64,000 nucleotides of DNA from Kordiimonadales bacterium IMCC3096 (GTDB taxonomy: Bacteria; Pseudomonadota; Alphaproteobacteria; Minwuiales; Minwuiaceae): contig CP018227.1 in NCBI GenBank assembly GCA_016865035.1, positions 3,625,501 through 3,689,500 on the forward strand, given 5' to 3'. A program made the translations under genes and the position numbers. The notes under the pieces were generated by a model. The model was not told the origin of the DNA, searched no databases, and saw only the letters and a program-made list of their open reading frames with translations. How positions within the stretch are numbered: the first letter of the stretch is position 1; each line of letters begins with the position of its first letter. Positions 16,723 to 25,185 of the stretch are shown piece after piece.

Positions 16723-17729
16723 TCCGGCTGACGCAGACCACCATGGATGAGGACATCGTCCCCGTCATCGATTTCGCCCCCTTCCGCGAAGGCGGTGAGA
16801 TTGCGCGGCGGCGCACTGCCGACGAGATCGACCGCGCCTGCCGGTCGATCGGTTTTCTGGTGATTGGCGGCCACGGAATTCCGCAGGAACTGATTGACCG
16901 GGCATTTGCCATATCGCGCACGTTCTTCGCCCAGAGCACCGACACGAAGATGCAGGCCGCGCCGCCCGACAAGACGATTCCCAGAGGGTATCAGGCATTT
17001 GCCTCCAAGCGGCTGGCGGCCACGCTGGGGATCGACACCCCGCCGGACCTGCGGGAGCAGTTCTTCATGGGCCCGCCCGAGGACCACAGTGATCTGGTGG
17101 CGGCCTATCCGGATGCCGAAAGGTTCTACGCGACCAATATCTGGCCGGAAGCGCCGGATGGCTTTCGCGAGACGATGACAGAGCTCTACCGGGCCTTCGA
17201 ACGGCTGGGCAGCGACCTCATGACCGCCTTCGCACTGGGCTTGGGCCTGCCGGAAGACTATTTCGCCAGTCGGATCGACCGGCATTTCAGCACCGGGACG
17301 ACAAATCTCTATCCGGCACTTCAGACAGCCCCCGAGGAGGGACAGCTCCGCACCGGAATGCACACCGATTTCGGCAGTCTGACCCTGCTCCTGCGGTCGG
17401 AAACGGTCGGCGGTCTGCAGGTCCAGGGCGACGATGGCGACTGGTATGATGTGCCGGACATACCGGGGACGCTGGTCGTCAATATCGGCGACATGATGGC
17501 CCGCTGGACCAACGACCAGTGGCGTTCGACGCTGCATCGCGTGGCCAATCCACCCACTGTCGATGGCACGCAGCCGGACCGTCAGTCCATGGCCTACTTC
17601 CTGCACCCCAACTACGACAGCATGGTCGAGGCATTGCCCGGCTGTGTCACCGCAAGTCACCCCGCTGCCTATCCGCCGATCATGGCTGGCGAACATATGC
17701 GCGAGAAACTGGTGAAGCGTGTTGTCTGA
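16719..17729 (+). CDS. Isopenicillin N synthase-family Fe(II)/2-oxoglutarate oxygenase
   Basis: 336 residues. The N-terminal non-haem dioxygenase domain (VPVIDFAPF, then GFLVIGGHGIP) is followed by a catalytic jelly roll with His215-x-Asp217 (GMHTDFGS), His273 (STLHRV) and the Arg288-x-Ser290 pair that binds 2-oxoglutarate. Family members hydroxylate, desaturate or cyclise small molecules. Overlaps the upstream Mo hydroxylase by 4 bp (ATGA). With the PhyH and TauD proteins this is the third 2-oxoglutarate-type oxygenase in 5.3 kb. Substrate unknown. Confidence 0.92.
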   Translation: MIRLTQTTMDEDIVPVIDFAPFREGGEIARRRTADEIDRACRSIGFLVIGGHGIPQELIDRAFAISRTFFAQSTDTKMQAAPPDKTIPRGYQAFASKRLAATLGIDTPPDLREQFFMGPPEDHSDLVAAYPDAERFYATNIWPEAPDGFRETMTELYRAFERLGSDLMTAFALGLGLPEDYFASRIDRHFSTGTTNLYPALQTAPEEGQLRTGMHTDFGSLTLLLRSETVGGLQVQGDDGDWYDVPDIPGTLVVNIGDMMARWTNDQWRSTLHRVANPPTVDGTQPDRQSMAYFLHPNYDSMVEALPGCVTASHPAAYPPIMAGEHMREKLVKRVV

Positions 17730-17739
17730 AGCCCGCAAC

Positions 17740-19134
17740 ATGACACCGGATGCCGCGACCGCGCCGCTGGGCCTGACGACGCAACTGTCGGAATGGTGCG
17801 CGCAAAGCCGCGCCGAGGACCTGCCGCACGAGGTGCTGGCGGATACCAAGCTGCGGCTGCTGGACACCCTGGGCCTGATCCTGGGAGCGGCGGACACGCC
17901 CATCGGTCGCGCCGTGCGTACTGCAGCGCTGGAGATGGGGAGCGGCTCGGACGCGTTCTCCCTCGGAACCGGCGACTGTCTGCCCGCAGGGCTGGCGGCA
18001 CTGATCGACGGCACGCTGGCCCATGCCGCCGATTTCGATGACACGCACGACCTTTCCGTTGTTCACCCCAGTGCGGCCATCGTGCCCATGGCGCTGGCGT
18101 TGGGGCAGGCGCGGAAACTGACGGGGCTGGAGGTCCTGCACGCAATCGCGATCGGCAACGAGATCAACTGCCGGATCGGATCCGGTGCGCCGGGCGGCTT
18201 TCACCGGCACGGGTTTCACCCGACCAGTGTGGTCGGCACGCTTGCGGTTGCGATCACGGCCACGGTCCTGACCGGCGGCACGGCCGCTCAGGCCGTTCAT
18301 GCGGCAGGCATCGCGGGCAGCCAGGCCGCGGGACTGATGGAAGCCTTCGCCGACGGCACATGGTCCAAGACGCTGCACCCGGGCTGGGCCTGCCATGCCG
18401 GCATGGCCGCAGCAAGCCTGGCGAAGGCCGGTTTCACGGGTCCTGCATCCATCCTGGAAGGCCGTTTCGGTCTCTACCGCTCGCACGTCCAGGACGCGGA
18501 TTACCCGTTCGATCTGGACACGGTGACTGACGGACTGGGCACGCGCTGGACGATGCTGGACTGTTCGTTCAAGCCGTATCCCTGTGCCCATGCGATCCAT
18601 CCGTTCGTCGATGCGGCACTGGCGATCCATGGCAAGATCGAAGGCGGCACAGCCGATGTCACGGCAATCCGGGCGCTGGTCGGGACGACATACCAGCCCC
18701 TGATCTGCGAACCCATGGATGCCAAGCGCGTTCCGCTGACACCGACCCACGCGCGCGCCAGCCTGCCATACGCGGTCTCCGTCGCGCTGCATCGTGGTGC
18801 GCTTGGGCCGGATGACTACTCGGAAGAGGTGATCGGCGACCGGACTGTCCTGTCACTGGCGGAGCGCTTCACCTACGCGACCGACACCGTCAAGGCACCT
18901 GCCGGGTTCCGGGGGGTGCTGGAGGTCACGATGTCTGACGGGGTCGTGCATCGCCATGTCGAGCCGGTCAATCGCGGCAGCCGGACCAATCCGATGCCGT
19001 CGTCGGAAATGATCGGCAAGTTCCGGCTTGGCGCGGCGCGCCATGACCGGGGCAGACAGAACGCCATCATCGAGGCGATCGATCATCTGGAAGACGCGGC
19101 TTCGATCAATGGGCTGGTGCGCGCATGCCTGTAG
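17740..19134 (+). CDS. MmgE/PrpD-family protein (2-methylcitrate dehydratase-like)
   Basis: 464 residues from the chosen ATG. The family pattern is evident: DTKLRLLDTLGLILG, FDDTHDLSVVHPSAAIVPMA, and SFKPYPCAHAIHPFVDA. Members dehydrate or isomerise hydroxy-di/tricarboxylates (2-methylcitrate dehydratase, cis-aconitate decarboxylase, iminodisuccinate epimerase). The start is uncertain: GTG 17719 and TTG 17722 are also in frame and overlap the previous gene, and no ribosome-binding site distinguishes them. Its stop overlaps the start of the deacetylase gene by 10 bp. In this setting it may process a carboxylic acid released from the opened ring. Confidence 0.88.
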   Translation: MTPDAATAPLGLTTQLSEWCAQSRAEDLPHEVLADTKLRLLDTLGLILGAADTPIGRAVRTAALEMGSGSDAFSLGTGDCLPAGLAALIDGTLAHAADFDDTHDLSVVHPSAAIVPMALALGQARKLTGLEVLHAIAIGNEINCRIGSGAPGGFHRHGFHPTSVVGTLAVAITATVLTGGTAAQAVHAAGIAGSQAAGLMEAFADGTWSKTLHPGWACHAGMAAASLAKAGFTGPASILEGRFGLYRSHVQDADYPFDLDTVTDGLGTRWTMLDCSFKPYPCAHAIHPFVDAALAIHGKIEGGTADVTAIRALVGTTYQPLICEPMDAKRVPLTPTHARASLPYAVSVALHRGALGPDDYSEEVIGDRTVLSLAERFTYATDTVKAPAGFRGVLEVTMSDGVVHRHVEPVNRGSRTNPMPSSEMIGKFRLGAARHDRGRQNAIIEAIDHLEDAASINGLVRACL

Positions 19135-20054
19135 AACTGGATCGCGATCTCGTCGGCTACGGCCCGACCCCACCGGACCCCAGATGGCCCGGCGGTGCGC
19201 GTCTGGCACTCAATTTCGTCCTGAACTACGAGGAAGGCTCGGAACCCAGCCACCTGGACGGGGACGGCGTGTCCGACTCGGGTCTGACCGAGCTTGGTAC
19301 CGCCGCCTCCGGTGTGTCCGGTCGCGACCTCGCGGCGGAATCCATGTTCGAATATGGCGCCCGCGTCGGCGTCTGGCGGCTGCTCAGGCTCTTCCGCGAA
19401 CGGGGCTTGCCGTTGACCGTCTTCGCCTGTGCGCGGGCGATGGAACGCAATCCGGCGGTGGTCGATGCCATCGTGGACGGGGGCTATGACATCTGCGCGC
19501 ACGGATTGCGCTGGATCAAGCACACCGACCTGGATGAGGCGGAAGAGCGCCACCAGATCGCCGAGGCCTACACGATCATCGAGCGGCTGACGGGCACGGC
19601 ACCCGGCGGCTGGTACTGCCGCTACTCACCGGGACTGAACACCCGGCGGCTGATCGTCGAACATGGTGGCTTCACCTATGACAGTGATTCCTATGCGGAC
19701 GAACTGCCGTTCTGGAAGCAGGTTCAGGGGGCATCCCATCTGGTGGTTCCCTATTCGCTGACCACGAACGATACCAAGTTCGTCCGCGGCGGCATGTCCA
19801 TCGGCGAACAGTTCACGACATTCCTGCGCGACAGTGTGGAGATGCTGGTGGAGGAGGGGGCAACCCATCCGAAGATGATGTCCGTCGGACTGCACGCCCG
19901 CGTCATCGGCCATCCTGCACGGGCGCGGGCTCTGGCATCGTTCCTCGACGAGATGGCGGCGCGCGATGACTTGTGGATCACCCGCCGGATCGACATCGCC
20001 CGGCACTGGATGACGGAATATCCCGCACCCTCCCGCAGTGGAGGTGACAGATGA
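19125..20054 (+). CDS. Polysaccharide-deacetylase-fold protein, PuuE/allantoinase-like
   Basis: 309 residues. The N-terminus (YGPTPPDPRWPGGARLALNF followed by VLNYEEGSE) and SMFEYGARVGVWRLLRLF are those of the cofactor-lean allantoinase PuuE branch of the NodB/polysaccharide deacetylase family, which hydrolyses cyclic ureides such as allantoin instead of polysaccharide acetyl groups. Later motifs are GYDICAHGLRW and SVGLHARVIGHPARA. Coupled to MmgE/PrpD upstream and to the D-2-hydroxyacid dehydrogenase downstream (ATGA at 20051). With the hydantoinase at 255-1682 it is a second predicted cyclic-ureide/amide hydrolase in the cluster. The exact substrate is inference. Confidence 0.85.
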   Translation: MPVELDRDLVGYGPTPPDPRWPGGARLALNFVLNYEEGSEPSHLDGDGVSDSGLTELGTAASGVSGRDLAAESMFEYGARVGVWRLLRLFRERGLPLTVFACARAMERNPAVVDAIVDGGYDICAHGLRWIKHTDLDEAEERHQIAEAYTIIERLTGTAPGGWYCRYSPGLNTRRLIVEHGGFTYDSDSYADELPFWKQVQGASHLVVPYSLTTNDTKFVRGGMSIGEQFTTFLRDSVEMLVEEGATHPKMMSVGLHARVIGHPARARALASFLDEMAARDDLWITRRIDIARHWMTEYPAPSRSGGDR

Positions 20055-21064
20055 GACTGGTCGCCTTCCTGCCCGACATGCAGCCGGAACTGACATCCGC
20101 CTTCGCCGGTGCATCGGACATCGACCTTGTCCTGGCGGGTGACGAGGGCACCTTTGCGCGGCAGTTGCCCGGCGCGACAGCCGCCGCGCTCTACAGCGGG
20201 TCCTACAATGACCGTCTGGCCGAATGCTTCGACCGGTCACGGGACCTGGCCTGGGTGCAGGCGGGATCGACCGGCTATGACCGGTTGCTTCACTTCGGCA
20301 TTCCGGATGGTGTCCGGATCTCCACGGCAGGCGCGCTCTGGGCCGGGACGGTTGCCGAACATGCGCTGGCACTGATCCTGGGTCTGCTGCGTCGGCTGCC
20401 ACTGGCGGAAGCACAGAAGGCCGAGGGCCATTGGGACCGGGAGAGGATCCGCGAATCCGTGACGGTCCTGGAGGGGACCCGGGTTGCGATCATCGGAATG
20501 GGCGCCATCGGGCAGGCCATCGCCACCCGGATCGCAGCGTTCGGCGCGGACATCATTGCCGTTGTCCGCGACCCTGAGACCGTCGCACCCGGGGTGCGCC
20601 AGCAGGCCCGCGTGGTCACCGACATGGCGGGACTTCTCGGCCAGCTTGACGATGTGGACATCGTGGTGCCTGCGGTACCGCTGAATGCCGCAACCGAGCG
20701 GCTGATCGATGCCGCCTTCCTCGACCGGATGAGGCCGACGGCCTTGCTGGTCAACATCTCCCGGGGCGGCGTCGTTGACGAGAAAGCCCTGATCGATGCG
20801 CTCTCGCAGAAGCGGCTCGGCGGGGCCGGACTGGATGTCTTCGAGGTCGAGCCATTGCCCTCCGACAGCCCGCTCTGGTCCTTCGACAATGTCATCCTGA
20901 CGCCGCATGTCGGCGGCTTCGGTGATCCCCGCCGGCTGGCCACGCTCGCGGAGCTGATCCTCGAGAACGCGAAACGCTTCAGCACTGGTGCGCCCCTGCT
21001 GAACGAGATCGAACGACCTTCCCCCGAGCGCAAGCCTGAACTGCTGACGGAGACACGCGCGTGA
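20051..21064 (+). CDS. D-isomer-specific 2-hydroxyacid dehydrogenase
   Basis: 337 residues. NAD-binding Rossmann motif GMGAIGQ (after VAI), catalytic Arg in SRGGVVDE, Glu in FEVEPLP and His in TPHVGGF mark the D-2-hydroxyacid dehydrogenase family (glyoxylate/hydroxypyruvate reductase-like). Interconverts a 2-oxoacid and a D-2-hydroxyacid; glyoxylate, a product of ureide breakdown, would be a fitting but unproven substrate. Overlaps the genes on both sides by 4 bp (20051-20054 and 21061-21064), so it is embedded in the catabolic/transport operon. Confidence 0.92.
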   Translation: MRLVAFLPDMQPELTSAFAGASDIDLVLAGDEGTFARQLPGATAAALYSGSYNDRLAECFDRSRDLAWVQAGSTGYDRLLHFGIPDGVRISTAGALWAGTVAEHALALILGLLRRLPLAEAQKAEGHWDRERIRESVTVLEGTRVAIIGMGAIGQAIATRIAAFGADIIAVVRDPETVAPGVRQQARVVTDMAGLLGQLDDVDIVVPAVPLNAATERLIDAAFLDRMRPTALLVNISRGGVVDEKALIDALSQKRLGGAGLDVFEVEPLPSDSPLWSFDNVILTPHVGGFGDPRRLATLAELILENAKRFSTGAPLLNEIERPSPERKPELLTETRA

Positions 21065-21915
21065 CCGTTCGCTGGGATCTGCTTCTGATTCCTTCCTTCC
21101 TGTTCACCTTCATCCTTTTGTCCGTCTCCCAGACACTGTTTCTGGAAGGCAGCTTCTACAAGGATCTGGGGCTGGGCAGGACGGGCGATACCCTCGACCT
21201 CGTGAACTACGTCCGGGTTTTCACCGACGGCTTCTATCTCACGACCCTCTGGATCACGGTCAAGGTCTCGGCGCTCGCCACCATCTGCACGCTGGTGTTC
21301 AGCTTCCCGGTTGCCTACGTGATCGCCCGGATGCGCTCGAGCTGGGGCATGATCCTGCTGTCGGGCATCGTCGTGTCGACCTTCATCACCATCGTGATCA
21401 AGGTCTTCGGGATCATCATCATCTTCTCGGCGGACGGCTGGCTGAACCAGTTCCTGATGTCGACCGGGATCACGACCGAACCCTATTCGATCATCGGCAC
21501 CCAGGAAGGTGTCGTCATCGGGCTGATGTACTTCACGCTGGGGTTCGGTGTGCTGACGCTCTACAGCGTCGTGCAGACGATCCCGACATCGCTGGAGGAG
21601 GCTGCCGAGATCCATGGGGCGAGCCGCCCCCGGATGTTCCGTCGCGTGATCCTGCCGCTGGCGATGCCGGGGCTGGTCGCGGGCGGGCTGATGGTCTTCA
21701 ACATGTGCATGGGGGCCTTCACATCGGCCGCGCTGCTGGGCGGGGGCAAGGTCTTCACGCTGCCGGTCCTGATCCAGCGCACGATCATGATGGAAGTGAA
21801 ATATTCGATGGCCGGGACGCTCGCCGCCGTACTGCTGGTCGCGGTCATCCTGATCAACGTGCTGTCGATCATTCTGATACGCCGGATGCACTTCGCACGC
21901 GGGGTGCTGGCATGA
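21061..21915 (+). CDS. ABC transporter permease (PotB-like)
   Basis: 284 residues, six predicted membrane segments. The cytoplasmic coupling loop EEAAEIHGASRPRMFRRVI is the EAA motif of binding-protein-dependent permeases, in the spermidine/putrescine-type (PotB/PotC) subgroup. Forms a heterodimer with the permease encoded next (ATGA overlap at 21912). Together with two periplasmic binding proteins and the ATPase at 25186 it makes a complete importer. Confidence 0.93.
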   Translation: MTVRWDLLLIPSFLFTFILLSVSQTLFLEGSFYKDLGLGRTGDTLDLVNYVRVFTDGFYLTTLWITVKVSALATICTLVFSFPVAYVIARMRSSWGMILLSGIVVSTFITIVIKVFGIIIIFSADGWLNQFLMSTGITTEPYSIIGTQEGVVIGLMYFTLGFGVLTLYSVVQTIPTSLEEAAEIHGASRPRMFRRVILPLAMPGLVAGGLMVFNMCMGAFTSAALLGGGKVFTLPVLIQRTIMMEVKYSMAGTLAAVLLVAVILINVLSIILIRRMHFARGVLA

Positions 21916-22844
21916 GCGCCCGTGAGGATGGTCTGATCGCCGCAGACGCGGTGCGCGCGACACCGGACACACGTGCGGTGGCCGCCGGAAAGGCAATGCG
22001 CTGGCGCAGCCGCCAGGCCGTCAATTTCTGGCTCAAGTGGGTCATGGTGGTGCTGGCCTATGTCTTCCTGCATGCGCCGCTGATCGTGGTCATCGGTGCC
22101 TCCTTCAATGGCGGTGGCGAGTATGCGGCGATCGAGTTCCCGCCCGCATCGCCATCGATCGAATGGTATTTCGAGATCCCGATGCAGCAGTTCGAGGCTC
22201 TGGGGCTGAGCTTTGCCCTGGCCAGCCTTGCATCACTCTCTGCCGTCATCATCGGCGTGCCGGCAGCCCTGGGCCTTGTACGCTCCAACCTGCCCGGCAA
22301 GACGCTGATCGGGGTCGTCTTCCGGTCGCCGCTGCAGATCCCCGCCGTGGTCAGCGGCATCGCCTTCCTGCAGATGTACTATCTGGTCGGCGACGCCACC
22401 GGCTTCTTCGCGCAGGGCAGCTTCATCGGTCTGGCCATCGGCCACATCTTCATTGCCATCCCCTATGTCGTCGGCACGGTCGTGGCTGTGCTGCAGCGGT
22501 TCGATCACCGTCTGGAAGAGGCCGCCCTGAGCCTTGGCGCCAGCCCCTGGCGTACCTTCAGGCGGGTCACGCTGCCCGTCATCATGCCCGGTGTCTACGC
22601 GGGCGCGCTCTACGCCTTCATGGTGTCGTTCGGCGACGTTCCGCTGTCCATCTTCCTTACCGCACCAGGCTACGTGACCTATCCGGTCGAGCTGTTCTCG
22701 GCGCTGGAGAACGACTTCGATCCGTCGATCCTGGCCTCCGGCACGCTCGTCATCCTGTTCTGCCTGGTCGTGATGATCGTGGTGCAGCGGGTCGTCGGAC
22801 TGGACGCACTTCTGAAGATCGGCGGCACAGGAAAGGGACGATAG
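21912..22844 (+). CDS. ABC transporter permease (PotC-like)
   Basis: 310 residues. About 35 hydrophilic residues precede the first membrane helix (KWVMVVLAYVFLHAPLIVVI). The EAA loop is EEAALSLGASPWRTFRRVTL. Starts at ATG 21912, overlapping the PotB-like stop by 4 bp; the longer upstream frame is shadow. Ends 62 bp before the first binding-protein gene, a gap holding a good ribosome-binding site. Second half of the polyamine/opine-type importer. Confidence 0.93.
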   Translation: MSAREDGLIAADAVRATPDTRAVAAGKAMRWRSRQAVNFWLKWVMVVLAYVFLHAPLIVVIGASFNGGGEYAAIEFPPASPSIEWYFEIPMQQFEALGLSFALASLASLSAVIIGVPAALGLVRSNLPGKTLIGVVFRSPLQIPAVVSGIAFLQMYYLVGDATGFFAQGSFIGLAIGHIFIAIPYVVGTVVAVLQRFDHRLEEAALSLGASPWRTFRRVTLPVIMPGVYAGALYAFMVSFGDVPLSIFLTAPGYVTYPVELFSALENDFDPSILASGTLVILFCLVVMIVVQRVVGLDALLKIGGTGKGR

Positions 22845-22906
22845 ATCCCCGTGCCGAAATTGGGAGGCCCCTTCCCGAAAGGGATAGCAACAGAGGAGAC
22901 CAAGTG

Positions 22907-23980
22907 GTGAGACACGGAATTGCAAGGACACTGACGGTGCTTTCGGCGCTGACAGCTTCAATCGCTCTCAGTCCCATGGCCATGGCGGATGGCAAGTTCG
23001 ATGGGGTCACGCTGCGCATCGCGACATGGGGTGGCTCCAACAAGGCCGCGATCGAGCAATCGATCGTCCCGAAGTTCGAGGCGCTGGGCGGCAAGATCGA
23101 ATTTGTCACCGGCAGTCCGCAGGCGAACTTCGCCAAGCTGATTGCAGCGCGCGGACGCGCCCCGTTCGACGTGATGGAGATCCTGGACGCGCAGCTTCCC
23201 GACTTCGCCCAGACCGACTATCTGGCGAAGATCGACCTCTCGAAGGTGCCGAACACCAAGTACCTGGAATCCTGGTCGTACAACGAGATGGGCATGGCGT
23301 CCTGGCTGACGCAGGAAACCATCTGCTACAACACCGAGAAGTACGCCGAACTGGGTCTGCCTGCGCCGACAACCTATCGCGATCTGGTGACCCCGGAACT
23401 GAAGGGCCGGATCTCGATCCCCGACATCACCTCCGGCGGTGGCCTTGCCAACTTCGCGGCAATCAGTATCGCGGCGGGTGGTGACCTGAAGAACGTCAAG
23501 CCCGGCATCGACCTGATCCAGGACATGAACGTGCTGAAGTTCTGGTCGCGCGGCGGTGAGACCGTGACCCAGTTCCAGACCGGCGACATCTATGCCGCCG
23601 TGGTTCACGCAGGCTGGTGCGTGCGTGCCAAGAATGCCGGCAGTCCCGTGCAGACCGTTCATCCGGTCATCAAGGACGACATTGTCGGGGTGCAGAAGTA
23701 CGGCCGCCTCGGGATCATGAAGTCATCCAAGAACTACGATGCGGCGCTCTGGTACGTGAACGAGTTCGTTGGCATCGACAATCAGTTCACCCTTGCCACG
23801 CAGACGGGCGTCTTCCCGACCAACAAGGAAGTTGTCGCGAAGCTGGGTTCCGATCCCGTGCTCAAGCAGATGCTTGAACTCGATCCCGCGAAGCTCGGGA
23901 AGCAGCTCCGCATCGACTACTCGCAGGTCAACATCAGTGACTGGGTCGATCAGTGGACCCGGGCCATCGTGACGAACTGA
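22907..23980 (+). CDS. Periplasmic substrate-binding protein 1 (PotD-like)
   Basis: About 357 residues with a signal peptide (RHGIARTLTVLSALTASIAL then SPMAMA before DGKFDG). Family 1/8 extracellular solute-binding protein of the spermidine/putrescine type. Start is GTG: tandem GTGs occur at 22904 and 22907 and AGGAG at 22894-22898 favours the second. The mature protein is strongly similar along its whole length to the next gene product (shared stretches DGKFDGVTLR, APFDVMEILDAQ, KIDLSKVPNTKYL, ISIPDITSGGGLANF, DIYAAVVHAGWCVRAKNAG), so the two are tandem paralogues serving one importer. Confidence 0.93.
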   Translation: MRHGIARTLTVLSALTASIALSPMAMADGKFDGVTLRIATWGGSNKAAIEQSIVPKFEALGGKIEFVTGSPQANFAKLIAARGRAPFDVMEILDAQLPDFAQTDYLAKIDLSKVPNTKYLESWSYNEMGMASWLTQETICYNTEKYAELGLPAPTTYRDLVTPELKGRISIPDITSGGGLANFAAISIAAGGDLKNVKPGIDLIQDMNVLKFWSRGGETVTQFQTGDIYAAVVHAGWCVRAKNAGSPVQTVHPVIKDDIVGVQKYGRLGIMKSSKNYDAALWYVNEFVGIDNQFTLATQTGVFPTNKEVVAKLGSDPVLKQMLELDPAKLGKQLRIDYSQVNISDWVDQWTRAIVTN

Positions 23981-23986
23981 CTGCCC

Positions 23987-24018
23987 GCGCTGCGGTGCCG
24001 GTCCCGGTGCCGCAGCGC
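23987..24018 (+). promoter_or_regulatory. Intercistronic stem-loop between the two binding-protein genes
   Basis: Perfect 9-bp stem GCGCTGCGG (23987-23995) with CCGCAGCGC (24010-24018) around a 14-nt GC-rich loop, six bases after the first binding-protein stop. There is no T-run, so it is more likely an mRNA-stabilising or differential-expression hairpin, as is common after binding-protein cistrons, than a full terminator. Confidence 0.55.
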
Positions 24019-24051
24019 CCCTGTCCCCACCGGATAAGAAGGAACCAGACA

Positions 24052-25128
24052 ATGAGCATGAAATCGATGACACGGCTGACGACGGGACTGGCGGTTGCCG
24101 GTATCGTGAGCGCACTGGCGCTGCCCGCCGCGGCGGACGGCAAGTTCGACGGTGTGACACTGCGGGTCGCCACCTTTGGCGGATCGTGGAAGGAAAGCCT
24201 CGACGCGACCATCACCCCGAAGTTCGAGGCCCTGGGCGGCAAGATCGAATATGTGACCGGCAGCCCGCAGGCAAACCTCGCGAAACTGATCGCCGGGCGC
24301 GGACGGGCGCCGTTCGACGTGATGGAGATCCTGGACGCGCAGGTCCCTGACTTCGCGGCAACGGACTTCCTTGCCAAGATCGACCTGTCGAAGGTCCCCA
24401 ACACCAAGTACCTGGCCGACTTCCAGTACAACGACATGATGGTCGCGTCCTGGAATACGCAGGAAACCATCTGTTACGACAAGGACAAGTTCGCGGAGCT
24501 TGGTGTCGCGCGGCCGACCACCTATTCGGATCTGGCGATCCCCGCGCTGGAAGGCCGTATCTCCATCCCGGACATCACGTCGGGCGGCGGTCTGGCCAAC
24601 TTTGGCGGCTTCGCCTATGCGGCGGGTGGTGACGAGGTCAATGTCGAACCCGGCATCGAACTCATCAAGAGCCTGAAGGCGCTGAAGTTCTGGTCGCGCG
24701 GCGGCGAGACCATCACGCAGTTCGGCAGCGGCGACATCTATGCCGCCGTGGTCCATGCCGGCTGGTGCGTGCGCGCCAAGAATGCCGGTTATCCGGTGAC
24801 CAGCGTGCATCCCGTGATCAACGACAAGATCAAGGGTGTTGCCAAGGAAGGCTGGCTCGGCGTCATGAAGTCCAGTGAGCACAAGGAAGCCGCTGTCTGG
24901 TTCATCAACGAGTATGTCGGCAGCGACTTCCAGTACCGGGCGGCCACCAAGAACGGCGTCATGCCGGTCAACCAGGAAGTGATCGCCAGGCTTGGCGAAG
25001 ATCCGGTGCTGTCCGAGATGCTGGAACTCGATCCTGCAATGATCGCGAAGGCCCTGCGCGTCGATTACTCCAAGGTCGATACCAGCGACTGGATCGACCA
25101 GTGGAATCGGATGGTGTCCACCCAGTAG
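24052..25128 (+). CDS. Periplasmic substrate-binding protein 2 (PotD-like paralogue)
   Basis: 358 residues. Signal peptide MSMKSMTRLTTGLAVAGIVS followed by ALALPAAA, cleaved before DGKFDG. An AAGAAGGA ribosome-binding site precedes ATG 24052. Nearly colinear with binding protein 1, but residues differ in ligand-pocket regions (for example ATFGGSWKES against ATWGGSNKAA), so the two may bind related but different ligands or the same ligand with different affinity. Lies 57 bp before the ATPase gene. Confidence 0.93.
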   Translation: MSMKSMTRLTTGLAVAGIVSALALPAAADGKFDGVTLRVATFGGSWKESLDATITPKFEALGGKIEYVTGSPQANLAKLIAGRGRAPFDVMEILDAQVPDFAATDFLAKIDLSKVPNTKYLADFQYNDMMVASWNTQETICYDKDKFAELGVARPTTYSDLAIPALEGRISIPDITSGGGLANFGGFAYAAGGDEVNVEPGIELIKSLKALKFWSRGGETITQFGSGDIYAAVVHAGWCVRAKNAGYPVTSVHPVINDKIKGVAKEGWLGVMKSSEHKEAAVWFINEYVGSDFQYRAATKNGVMPVNQEVIARLGEDPVLSEMLELDPAMIAKALRVDYSKVDTSDWIDQWNRMVSTQ

Positions 25129-25185
25129 GGCGCACCATCACGATCAGACTCCTCACCCTCTCGAACATCAGGAGCAGTACTGCAG

